Below the pieces are notes generated by a model that made no database searches, was not told the DNA's origin, and saw only the letters and a program-made list of their open reading frames with translations. The position numbers and the translations under genes are program-made. Shown piece by piece: positions 42,242 to 50,649 of a stretch of 64,000 bases of DNA. The stretch spans positions 1 to 64,000 of the forward strand of contig DASVVT010000088.1 of the NCBI GenBank assembly GCA_036386415.1, in the 5' to 3' direction. Position 1 is the stretch's first letter. Every line of letters begins with the position of its first letter. The DNA is from DASVVT01 sp036386415. GTDB taxonomy: Bacteria > Acidobacteriota > Blastocatellia > Pyrinomonadales > Pyrinomonadaceae.

Positions 42242-43607
42242 TTGCGCTCGTCTGAGGCGTTTCCTCTGTTTCCTCTGCATCACGCGCGTCGTTCCACCAC
42301 CGCTCCGTGGTGAACCAGAGCGCGCCGGGCACTAGAAAAAGAAGGCCGATGCCGACGGTCACGGTACGCGGCGAGAACTGGAAGCGGTCGAGCAGCTCGC
42401 CCGTCACGTAATTCGAGGCGGCCATCGTCAGCGTGAACAGTGCCAGCTCGGCGGCAAAGACGCGCCCGCGAAAGTTGTCTTCGACCACGCGTTGCAGCAG
42501 CACCGTCGAGAAGACCCAGAGGATGCTGCCGCCCATGTGAGCGACGAGCAGCACCAGGAGTGCCACCATGAAGTTCGTCGCCCGACCGAAAGCGATGTAG
42601 AAGATACCGCCCATGATGAATGCGCCGCCGATAGCGCGTTGCATGTCCCAGCGCATTTCACCACTAAAGCGCCGGGCAGCGAGCGGCCCGATGGCCGTGC
42701 CGATTCCGCGCGCCGCGTAGAGCACGCCGATTCCGGTCGCGGTGCTGCCGCCGACGGGAAAAATCTTTTCGCCGAAGACGGCCAGCAGAGCGAGTATGCC
42801 GCCGCCCAATCCCCAGGCCGGTTTGACCAGCATCAGGGCGAGCACGCGCGGGCGCTTTAACACGTAGCGCATACCATCCAACGTATCCGTGATCCCGAGC
42901 GCATGCTTGATGGTCAGCCTACGCTTAACGCGCGGCTCTCGTCCGGGGAAGCGCACCCTGGCGATGAGGGCTGCCGAAGCGAGATAGGTCAGCGAATCGA
43001 GCACGAAGGCTGCGTCCGTGCCGAACCAACCCGTGACCACGCCGCCAATTGCTGCGCCCAGCGTGAGCATGACAGACCAGGTGACAGACGAGATGGCGTT
43101 TGCCGCGACCAGCTCGCGCGGCGCGACGAGAGACGGAATGGCAGCCGTTTTCGCCGGTTCGAAGAAGGTCGAAAAGACCAGTTGCAGAACCGTCAGCGCG
43201 TAGACGAGCCACATCTGGTCAGGACGGCGCACCAGCAGAAACCCGAGCACGACTATGGCGCGCAAGAGGTCTGACACGATCATGATCGAGCGACGGCTGA
43301 AGCGATCCGCAACGACGCCAGAGAGCGGTCCCAAAATGAAGCTCGGCACAAAGCGCGCCACAAGGACGAGGCCGACGGCGCGACCCGACCCCGTCAGGTT
43401 CAGGACAATCGTGTAGAGGGCGATGGTGTCGAACCAGTCACCCATCTGGCTGACGACCTGGCCTAGCCAGAGCTGCCGGAAATTGCGGTTCGTGCGAAGC
43501 AGCTCGAGATAGCCGACCGCTCGCCTTTCACCTGCGCTCAACGTCTCACCTTCCGCTTTCAATATTGAAAGAGGGTGCACCCTTGAGAAAACGGTTGTCA
43601 ACCGCAC
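42237..43607 (-). CDS. MFS transporter (EntS/MFS_3-like exporter)
   Basis: 456 residues with the helical pattern of major facilitator proteins. The domain starts at RNFRQLWLGQVVSQMGDWFD, with GVVADRFSRRSIMIVSD as the loop 2-3 motif. This subfamily (MFS_3) includes siderophore and drug exporters; the substrate is unknown. The start is uncertain: a GTG at 43607 opens the frame, but the conserved part begins ~40 residues later, so an internal start is possible. The stop TAA overlaps a B-family repeat. Confidence 0.85.
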   Translation of the reverse strand: MRLTTVFSRVHPLSILKAEGETLSAGERRAVGYLELLRTNRNFRQLWLGQVVSQMGDWFDTIALYTIVLNLTGSGRAVGLVLVARFVPSFILGPLSGVVADRFSRRSIMIVSDLLRAIVVLGFLLVRRPDQMWLVYALTVLQLVFSTFFEPAKTAAIPSLVAPRELVAANAISSVTWSVMLTLGAAIGGVVTGWFGTDAAFVLDSLTYLASAALIARVRFPGREPRVKRRLTIKHALGITDTLDGMRYVLKRPRVLALMLVKPAWGLGGGILALLAVFGEKIFPVGGSTATGIGVLYAARGIGTAIGPLAARRFSGEMRWDMQRAIGGAFIMGGIFYIAFGRATNFMVALLVLLVAHMGGSILWVFSTVLLQRVVEDNFRGRVFAAELALFTLTMAASNYVTGELLDRFQFSPRTVTVGIGLLFLVPGALWFTTERWWNDARDAEETEETPQTSAI

Positions 43608-43611
43608 GGAG

Positions 43612-43717
43612 ATTTAAACGCAAAGGACGCAAAGGCTCTTCGCAAAGGGCGCAGAGAAAGAAGAACCTCTTTGCGCGCCTCCAGCGTCTTCCTCCTTCGC
43701 GTCCTTTGCGTTTAAAT
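43612..43717. repeat. Palindromic repeat family B, copy 4
   Basis: ATTTAAACGCAAAGGACGC left arm; GCGTCCTTTGCGTTTAAAT right arm. It starts just upstream of the open MFS frame. Confidence 0.92.
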
Positions 43718-43932
43718 CCTTCCTCACCAGAACGGTTTCAAAAGGTTTCAGTCACAGCGTTGACCGAAATTATCAATCTGACCTATCAGATTGACGAACA
43801 ACTTCGTCCTGCGGCCTCACGTCGGAGAGCGATCTGCTTGCGATAAGCGCAGTGCCTTGCAGCATTTAGCTCATCCCGGTCGTCTCTCGCAAACTCGCGG
43901 CACATGGTTTGTTAAGTATCAGTGCGCGGCTC

Positions 43933-43980
43933 GAAGCGCCCTTAAAAAAGCGCTTCCCGAACTCTCCGCACGGAGTTCGG
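43933..43980 (+). promoter_or_regulatory. Two back-to-back hairpins in the leader of the HD-GYP/GGDEF gene
   Basis: GAAGCGC (43933-43939) pairs with GCGCTTC (43950-43956); directly after it CCGAACTC (43957-43964) pairs with GAGTTCGG (43973-43980). Together with a third hairpin at 44131-44173 they make up a structured leader. No known riboswitch class is recognised. Apart from these the 43718-44293 gap shows no gene. Confidence 0.45.
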
Positions 43981-44130
43981 CTGAGGGCCGCGCCAAATTT
44001 GAAAAGCTGTAGCGTCCCCGTAACTTTTCCGGCGCTCTCATGGCCGGATCAATGACGCTCAAATGGACCCACTCACCCCCAGACAGGCGGGAACATGCGT
44101 TACCACAGCCCGCCGCTTGCCCCGTCCTAT

Positions 44131-44173
44131 GCCGGAAGCGAGAGCTGAGTTGCTCCCAGCAATCGCTTCCGGC
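44131..44173 (+). promoter_or_regulatory. Long hairpin upstream of the HD-GYP/GGDEF gene
   Basis: GCCGGAAGCGA (44131-44141) pairs perfectly with TCGCTTCCGGC (44163-44173), with an inner GCTG/CAGC stem. GGACTTTTTTG follows a few bases later. It could be an attenuator or transcript end; the T-run is offset from the stem, so it is not a standard terminator. Confidence 0.5.
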
Positions 44174-44293
44174 GATGGACTTTTTTGACAAATACCACGC
44201 GATCAGGCGTCCCGTGTGGCCGCGAGTGTGAATGGTTAAGCATAGAGAGAACGCACAGAGGGCGAAGTTCATCATCCGGACTGGAGAGTGCGA

Positions 44294-46804
44294 GTGAAAT
44301 TCATAGAGATGTTTGATTACAATCGCGCGGCGCGGGCTTACTGGTCGGCGATGGTTATCGCCGGTGCGCTCGTCGGCGCATGGGGTGTGTCTCAAGCTCT
44401 CTCTTTCACATCCGTGCAGTGGGCGCAGTTTCTTGCGCTCTTGAGCCTCGTCGTCGTCACCGCTTCACACCCGATTCGCATCCCGAACACGAAAGCGAGC
44501 GTCACGGCAGGCGACACGTTCACTTTTCTGAGCGTCCTGCTGTTGGGCGTGCCCTCAGGCATCCTGCTCGGCATCGTCGATTCCTTCGTCAGCTCGCACC
44601 GGACGACGCGGCGTGCGACGAGCTGGCTGGCCGCGCCCGCGATGATGGCGCTGACGGTGCTCGTTGCGGGCAACGCTTTTTACCTGACCCTCGCCGCGAC
44701 GGCGCACAGCACGGACTCTCCGCTTCGCACCTCGGACGTGCATCTGGATGACCTGATCGTGCCGCTGGCCGTGATGACGCTCCTACAGTATTTCCTGAAC
44801 GGTATGACTGTCGCCACCCTGTGCGCTTTGAAGGGGCGGCGCTCGATCTGGAAGTTCTGGCGCGACGGCTACCTCTGGACATCCTGGACATTTTTTGGGG
44901 CGGCGATTGCAGCCGCCTTGATCTACTCAGCCATTTCGAGATTTGGTTTCGTCTACGTGCTGCTGAGTGCGCCCATCATCGCTGCGACCTACGCGACCTA
45001 TCGCATCTACTTCGAGCGGATGAACGAGAAGACGCGCGAGGCGAAAGAGTTGAGCCGCCTGCACCTGGCGACGGTCGAAGCGCTGGCGACCGCCATTGAC
45101 GCCAAGGATCAGACGACCCATTGCCATGTCCGTCGCGTGCAAATCTACGCCGCCGGGATGGGCAGAGTCTTTGGCCTCTCCGACAGCGAGATCGAGGCGC
45201 TCAAGGCGGGCGCGCTCCTGCACGACATCGGCAAGCTGGCCGTGCCCGATCACATTCTGAACAAGCCAGGCCGCCTCTCCGCTGCCGAGTTCGAGAAGAT
45301 GAAGGTGCACACCACGGTCGGCGCCGAGATTCTCAGGCGCGTCAACTTCCCTTATCCGGTCGTGCCCGTCGTGCGCCATCATCACGAGCAATGGGACGGG
45401 CAGGGCTATCCGGACGGACTGCGTGGCGAAGAGATTCCGATCACGGCGCGCATCCTCTCGGTCGTCGATTGCTTCGACTCCGTGCGCGAAGATCGCCCTT
45501 ACCGTCGCGGCATGACGACGGAGGAGGCGAGCGCGCTGCTGCTCAGAGGCGCTGGAAAACATTTCGACCCCAAGGTCGTCGAGCAGTTTTTCAAGCACCT
45601 GCCGCGTTTTGAATCTGAGATTGCGGCGCTCGGCCTAGACCGGCACGGCCTGACGGATGAGGAGTGTGAGCCGCGCGCGCTGACCGAGGCTGAAGTCGCG
45701 CAAGGGAGAGACGAAGCATCGACGGTCGCTTATCTAGACCAGATCAAGAATGCGCATCGTGAAGTCTACGCGCTCTACGAGATTGCGCGCACCTTCGGCT
45801 CATCCTTAGACATACAGGATACGGTCACGATTCTCGTCAACAAGGTCAGGCACATCGTCCCCTTCGATACCTGCGTCGTTTACCTCTATGACGAATTGAA
45901 AGGCTATGCGACCGCCGCGCACGTGGCCGGAAAGAACGCCGAGGCCTTGCGGGATCGCTGCATCGCGCCCGGCGAAGGCGTCACTGGTTTCGCGCTCGCC
46001 AATCGCCGCGCCATTAACCGGATCGACCCCAGCCTTGACTTCACGGGCGTTGAGCTTGCGCCCGGCAACCCTTATCGCTCGATGGCGGCGCTCCCCCTCG
46101 TCAAAGATGAACGACTGCTCGGCACGCTCTCCATCTATTCGATGGAGATGAATGATTACACGGACGACCACATGCGTCTCCTGGACACTGTGGCGCGGCT
46201 CGCTTCGGATGCGCTCGCCAACGCCGTCCAGCACGCGCAGGCCGAGTCACACGCCCTCACAGACCCGCTCACGGGACTTCCCAACGCTCGCTGCATGTAC
46301 ATGCGCTTCGAGCAGGAGGCGTCACGCGCGCGCCGCTCGGGTCGCCCCTTCCAGGTCATCATGCTCGATCTGGACGACTTCAAGCAGGTCAACGATACCT
46401 TCGGCCACAAGGTCGGCGATCAGATGCTGCGCGAAGTGGCGCGCCTGCTCCACTCGCAGCTACGCGAGTACGACTTCCTCGCGCGTTATGCGGGCGACGA
46501 GTTCGTCGCCATCGTGCAGGAAGTCATCGGCGAGCAGGTCGAAGAACTGCGCGAGCGTATCGAAGAGACCATCTCGAAGTTCACGCTTCGCGTCCGCGCA
46601 GAGCACCACGCGCGCGTCGGCATCAGCGTCGGAGCCGCGACCTACGGCACGGACGGCGAAACCCTCGACCAGCTCCTGATCGCCGCCGACGAAGCCATGT
46701 ACAGCGCCAAGTCCGTGCACAAACAGCGACGCCTAGAAGCGGAGACAAAGGTCGAATCCCCCGTCGACATCTCGGATAATCTCGCCTCTACAGCGATAAA
46801 TTAA
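44294..46804 (+). CDS. Membrane HD-GYP / GAF / GGDEF protein (c-di-GMP turnover)
   Basis: 836 residues from GTG 44294, chosen for the GGAG 7 nt upstream (GTG 44288 and ATG 44309 are alternatives). A membrane sensor of several helices (about 10-225) precedes HD-GYP with HDIGK (H310-D311) and GYPDGL (G371-P373), which hydrolyses c-di-GMP. GAF (about 490-640) follows, then GGDEF with the active-site variant AGDEF (733-737), which usually stays compatible with synthesis. Both activities in one chain implies switching by a signal at the sensor or GAF domain. A histidine kinase/NtrC regulator pair follows. The TAA stop lies within a 53-bp perfect palindrome. Confidence 0.92.
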   Translation: MKFIEMFDYNRAARAYWSAMVIAGALVGAWGVSQALSFTSVQWAQFLALLSLVVVTASHPIRIPNTKASVTAGDTFTFLSVLLLGVPSGILLGIVDSFVSSHRTTRRATSWLAAPAMMALTVLVAGNAFYLTLAATAHSTDSPLRTSDVHLDDLIVPLAVMTLLQYFLNGMTVATLCALKGRRSIWKFWRDGYLWTSWTFFGAAIAAALIYSAISRFGFVYVLLSAPIIAATYATYRIYFERMNEKTREAKELSRLHLATVEALATAIDAKDQTTHCHVRRVQIYAAGMGRVFGLSDSEIEALKAGALLHDIGKLAVPDHILNKPGRLSAAEFEKMKVHTTVGAEILRRVNFPYPVVPVVRHHHEQWDGQGYPDGLRGEEIPITARILSVVDCFDSVREDRPYRRGMTTEEASALLLRGAGKHFDPKVVEQFFKHLPRFESEIAALGLDRHGLTDEECEPRALTEAEVAQGRDEASTVAYLDQIKNAHREVYALYEIARTFGSSLDIQDTVTILVNKVRHIVPFDTCVVYLYDELKGYATAAHVAGKNAEALRDRCIAPGEGVTGFALANRRAINRIDPSLDFTGVELAPGNPYRSMAALPLVKDERLLGTLSIYSMEMNDYTDDHMRLLDTVARLASDALANAVQHAQAESHALTDPLTGLPNARCMYMRFEQEASRARRSGRPFQVIMLDLDDFKQVNDTFGHKVGDQMLREVARLLHSQLREYDFLARYAGDEFVAIVQEVIGEQVEELRERIEETISKFTLRVRAEHHARVGISVGAATYGTDGETLDQLLIAADEAMYSAKSVHKQRRLEAETKVESPVDISDNLASTAIN

Positions 46805-46853
46805 CGTGAGTTCGACATAAGCGGCACAGCCGCTTATGTCGAACTCACGTTAA
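46801..46853. repeat. Palindromic repeat family I, short perfect form
   Basis: A 25-bp arm, loop ACA, and the exact inverse arm; ends TTAACGTGAGTTCGAC / GTCGAACTCACGTTAA. The same terminal 14 bp flank the long member at 7794-7965. It contains the stop codon of the HD-GYP gene and must fold into a very stable hairpin, so it may end or protect transcripts. Confidence 0.9.
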
Positions 46854-46872
46854 ATTAAGGGGCGCTTAAGGC

Positions 46873-46938
46873 TCAGGCAGAAGAAGCAATCCTGTTTTTG
46901 CTTCCTGCTGCCTCCTGCTTTTTGCCCTCTGCCTTCTG
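46873..46938. repeat. Small inverted repeat (family L)
   Basis: AGGCAGAAGAAGCA on the left and TTGCCCTCTGCCTTCTG on the right, imperfect. It is in the gap between the HD-GYP gene and the kinase gene. Confidence 0.5.
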
Positions 46939-47019
46939 TTATATTATGGGCTGGGAGCGTTTTCCCCCCGGCGATGGTCGAAGAGGCCGCCGGAGCGCTT
47001 TCTGGAATCGCTTGCTGCC

Positions 47020-49059
47020 ATGTCGGCTTCCATCAAGACATTTGAAACGGGCGGAACCTTGCTCGTCGTAGACGACGAAGCGAGTGTGCGCAAACGTCTG
47101 CGGCGCATCTTTGAGGGCGCAGGCCACCGCGTCCTGACCGCCTCGGATGGCCCTTCGGCCCTGCGCCTGCTACACAAAGAGCATTGCGATCTAATCGTGC
47201 TCGATGTCGAGATGCCGGGCGTGGATGGGCTCACTCTCTGTCGTCTGCTGCGTGCGCAGGCGGCGACCAAGCAGATGCCGGTCATCATGCTCTCGGCGAG
47301 CGATAACGAGGAGAGCAAGGTTGAAGCCTTCACCGCCGGAGCCGACGACTATATCGTCAAGCCCTCGACGCCGGGCGAGCTTCTCTCACGCGCCAAAGCT
47401 CATCTCGGAGCCGCGCAACGCGAATGGGTGCTGGTCGGCATCAATCGTGAGCTACAGTTTCTGGCAGACCTCGGTCGCGGACTGTTGCGCGCGCACGAGC
47501 CGGAGCAGGTCGTGCGACGTGTGGCGGGCGCGACCTATGAGGGCACGGGCGCTCAGCTCTGCGCCGCCGCGTTAAAGACGGACGAAAAGCGTGGCGTGGC
47601 CTGCGTCTTCGACCGTGAAGGAGTGGCTGACGACGGCTCGCTTCTCGACATGAATCGTCTGGACTCATGGCTCGCGTCCAATACTGCGACCACGCCCGCG
47701 CTCATTGATGACCCGGACAAGTTCTTGCTGCGCGAGCACAATCACGTGGTCGAATACGTCTCGCCGCTGCGCTTCAGTGGCCGCCCGAAGGGAGCGCTCG
47801 TCGTCTGTTTCGACCGTCGCGAAGATTTGAGCGAAGAGATCGGGCGACTGGTGGATGCGGCGGCGCAGCAGGCGGCGCTCGCCGCGCACATCTCTTCGCT
47901 CTACGCGGCGGCGCGCGAGTCCTCCGTCACCCTCGCGAAAGAGGTCGAGCGCCGCACCGCCGAGGCAGAGGCGCAGCGCCGCTTCACCGAAGCGATCATC
48001 GACAGCCTGCCCATCTCGCTCTACGCGATAGACCGCAACTACCGGATCGTTGCCTGGAATCGCAACCGCGAGCTGGGCGGTCAGGGTATCCCGCGCCGCG
48101 CCGCACTGGGGCGTCGCATCTTCGACGTCTTGACGAAGCAGAAGCGCGAAGTGCTGGAGCGCGAGTTCCGGCGCGCCTTTGAGACCGGCCACATAGAGCG
48201 CATAGAGCAGGAGACCACCACGCCCGATGGCGAGACACGCCACTGGCTTGTGAGCAAGATTCCGATGCGCGCCGAAGGAACGGATGAGGTCTCGCACGTC
48301 ATCACCGTCGGCGAAGACATCACGACCCGCGTCGAGGCGAACCGCGCCGTCGCGCGTGCGGAAAAGCTGGCGGCGGTCGGACGCCTCGCGGCAGGCGTCG
48401 TGCACGAGATCAACAACCCCCTGGCGACCATCTCGGCCTGCGCCGAAGCCCTTGAGTCGCGCGTACGCGAGGGCGCTTTCGATTCCTCGCCCGAAGTGGA
48501 AGACCTGCGCGAGTACCTGGGGCTCATCCGCAACGAGGCTTTCCGCTGCAAGTCGATCACGAACGGCCTCCTGGATTTCAGCCGCACGCGCGCCGCCTCC
48601 CTGCAAGCGCCCGTCCATCTGCCCGACGTGATCAATTCGGCGGCGCGGCTCATCGCGCACCAGCGGCGCGGCGACTCGATAGAGATTCTCGTTGACGCAG
48701 CCGATGATGTGGCTCCGGTCTCCGGCGACGAAGGCCAGTTGCAGCAGGCTGTGATCGCGCTCGCCACCAACGCCATCGATGCGATGCCGGAAGGTGGCAG
48801 CCTCTCTTTGCGCGCGCGCAACGAAGATGCTCACGTGCTGGTCGAGGTGAGCGATACAGGCGTCGGCATCGCGCCCGAGAACCTGACGAAAATCTTCGAT
48901 CCGTTTTTCACCACGAAAGAGGTCGGACGCGGCACGGGACTTGGTCTCGCCGTCTGTTATGGTATTGTAACGGATCATGGCGGACGCCTGAACGTCCAGT
49001 CCACGGTCGGGGTCGGAACGACGTTCACTATTTCGCTCCCGGCTGTGGCGAACTCTTGA
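47020..49059 (+). CDS. Histidine kinase with N-terminal receiver, GAF-like and PAS domains
   Basis: 679 residues with no membrane helices, so cytosolic. Receiver domain 12-128 (LLVVDDE; phospho-acceptor D62 in VLDVEMPG; KPSTPGE). A GAF-like region (about 145-290) and coiled coil, then PAS (about 320-430). HisKA with the phospho-accepting H462 in VVHEINNPLA. HATPase ending in DTGVGIAPENL, FTTKEVGRGTGLGL. The receiver at the front means that it can be controlled by another kinase, or hand its phosphate on internally. It is followed 24 bp later by an NtrC-type regulator, presumably its partner. Confidence 0.92.
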   Translation: MSASIKTFETGGTLLVVDDEASVRKRLRRIFEGAGHRVLTASDGPSALRLLHKEHCDLIVLDVEMPGVDGLTLCRLLRAQAATKQMPVIMLSASDNEESKVEAFTAGADDYIVKPSTPGELLSRAKAHLGAAQREWVLVGINRELQFLADLGRGLLRAHEPEQVVRRVAGATYEGTGAQLCAAALKTDEKRGVACVFDREGVADDGSLLDMNRLDSWLASNTATTPALIDDPDKFLLREHNHVVEYVSPLRFSGRPKGALVVCFDRREDLSEEIGRLVDAAAQQAALAAHISSLYAAARESSVTLAKEVERRTAEAEAQRRFTEAIIDSLPISLYAIDRNYRIVAWNRNRELGGQGIPRRAALGRRIFDVLTKQKREVLEREFRRAFETGHIERIEQETTTPDGETRHWLVSKIPMRAEGTDEVSHVITVGEDITTRVEANRAVARAEKLAAVGRLAAGVVHEINNPLATISACAEALESRVREGAFDSSPEVEDLREYLGLIRNEAFRCKSITNGLLDFSRTRAASLQAPVHLPDVINSAARLIAHQRRGDSIEILVDAADDVAPVSGDEGQLQQAVIALATNAIDAMPEGGSLSLRARNEDAHVLVEVSDTGVGIAPENLTKIFDPFFTTKEVGRGTGLGLAVCYGIVTDHGGRLNVQSTVGVGTTFTISLPAVANS

Positions 49060-49083
49060 CGGAGACTGAAACATTTGAGCGAC

Positions 49084-50496
49084 ATGCAAGCGACACGACT
49101 CCTCGTTGCCGAAGACGAAGCCAATCTGCGCCTCGTGATTCAAAAGGAATTGCAGCGCCTGGGATTTCGTGTGGATGTTGTGCCGGACGGCGAGGCCGCC
49201 TTGCGCCGCCTCGAAGAGGGCAATGTCGATGTCCTCTTAAGCGACATCAACATGCCGCGCATTGACGGGATGGAGCTGCTCAAACGCGTGAGAGAGCGTC
49301 CCAACCCGCCCGAAGTGATCTTGCTCACAGGCCACGCCACGGTCGAGACCGCTATTGAAGCGATGAAGCTCGGCGCGTATGACTATCTGACCAAGCCGTA
49401 TCACATCACGGAGCTGGACGCGCTCGTCAAACAGGCTGCGGAAAAGCGTCGGCTGCGCGTTGACAACCAGCGCCTGCGTCAGCAACTGGCTCGCCAGTCG
49501 GAGATGCCGGAGATCGTCTCCGTCTCCGACCTCATGCGCGAGGCGCTACGCCTTGTCGAGCGCGTCGCGCCTTCGGACGCCTCCGTCTTAATCACGGGCG
49601 AATCCGGAACCGGCAAGGAGCTGATCGCGCACGCCATTCACAGACTCTCGACTCGCGCCGATGCATCCTTCATTGATCTCAACTGCGCCGCGTTTCAGGA
49701 GTCGCTTCTCGAATCAGAGCTTTTCGGTTACGAGGCGGGCGCATTCTCCGGCGCGAAGGGTCGCAAGCTCGGACTGATAGAACTGGCCGACGGCGGCACG
49801 CTCTTTCTGGACGAAGTGACGGAGCTGCCCACGCAGCTTCAATCGAAGCTGCTGCGCGCCATTGAGACGCGCACCTTCTACCGTGTCGGCGGCGTGCGCA
49901 AAGTCGAAGTCGATGTCCGCATCGTCGCGGCCACGAATCGCAATCTCGATCAGGTGGTCACGGATGGAACGTTCCGCTCCGACCTGCTCTATCGCATCAA
50001 CGGATTCCAGATAGACCTCTCGCCCCTGCGCGAAAGACCCGAAGACATAGAACCCCTGGCGCGCCATCTGCTCAAGCAGCTTTGTGGCGCGAATACTCCC
50101 GACCTGACACCCGAAGCGCTCGAAGCCCTGCGCGCCTATAGCTGGCCTGGCAACGTGCGCCAGTTGCGCAACTGCCTTGAGCGCGCCGTGCTGCTGGCAA
50201 ACGACTCGCTCATCACCCTTAACGAGCTACCGCCGGAGGTCGCGCGCCAGGCGGGCGCACCGCTGCCGATCATGACCGCTATGTCGGGCAGCACGGCGGA
50301 AGCGGGCAGCACCAGCGCACAAAGTTCTTCCGGCTCCGCTTCGCCCGCATCGCTGCGCGAAGTCGAGCGCCAGCAGATTCTCGCCGCGCTCGAACAAACG
50401 GGCTGGCATCGCGGCAAGACAGCCGAAATCCTCGGCATCTCGCCCTCCACGCTCTATCGCCGCCTGCGTGACTATAATCTTGAGCGTCGTAATTAA
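49084..50496 (+). CDS. NtrC-family sigma-54-dependent response regulator
   Basis: 470 residues from ATG 49084 (a TTG at 49075 is an alternative). Receiver 1-120 with D54. AAA+ domain with Walker A GESGTGKE (about 173-180) and Walker B GGTLFLDE. A Fis-type helix-turn-helix at the C-terminus (GKTAEILGISPSTLYRRLRDY). The sigma-54 contact loop reads GAFSGA (219-224) rather than GAFTGA. A Ser/Ala-rich linker lies before the HTH. It is the likely partner of the upstream kinase and would switch on sigma-54 promoters, which I could not locate here. Confidence 0.93.
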   Translation: MQATRLLVAEDEANLRLVIQKELQRLGFRVDVVPDGEAALRRLEEGNVDVLLSDINMPRIDGMELLKRVRERPNPPEVILLTGHATVETAIEAMKLGAYDYLTKPYHITELDALVKQAAEKRRLRVDNQRLRQQLARQSEMPEIVSVSDLMREALRLVERVAPSDASVLITGESGTGKELIAHAIHRLSTRADASFIDLNCAAFQESLLESELFGYEAGAFSGAKGRKLGLIELADGGTLFLDEVTELPTQLQSKLLRAIETRTFYRVGGVRKVEVDVRIVAATNRNLDQVVTDGTFRSDLLYRINGFQIDLSPLRERPEDIEPLARHLLKQLCGANTPDLTPEALEALRAYSWPGNVRQLRNCLERAVLLANDSLITLNELPPEVARQAGAPLPIMTAMSGSTAEAGSTSAQSSSGSASPASLREVERQQILAALEQTGWHRGKTAEILGISPSTLYRRLRDYNLERRN

Positions 50497-50581
50497 ACGC
50501 AAAGTACGCAAAGGAAAGGCGCGCAAAGGTCGCAAAGAATCAACCCCTTTGCGATAACCTTTGCGTCCTTTGCGTTTAAAT
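50491..50581. repeat. Palindromic repeat family B, copy 5
   Basis: AATTAAACGCAAAGTACGC on the left, TTTGCGTCCTTTGCGTTTAAA on the right. The TAA stop of the NtrC-type gene is inside the left end. Confidence 0.92.
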
Positions 50582-50649
50582 CTTCCCTTAAAAAAGCATA
50601 ACTTGACAACCATACCACGCAGGTTTGAATATACTCCGAATCGAATCAT

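Noticed and set aside
44131..44173. c-di-GMP (GEMM) riboswitch before the HD-GYP/GGDEF gene
   Set aside because: The hairpins do not fit the GEMM-I or GEMM-II consensus; kept only as an unknown structured leader.
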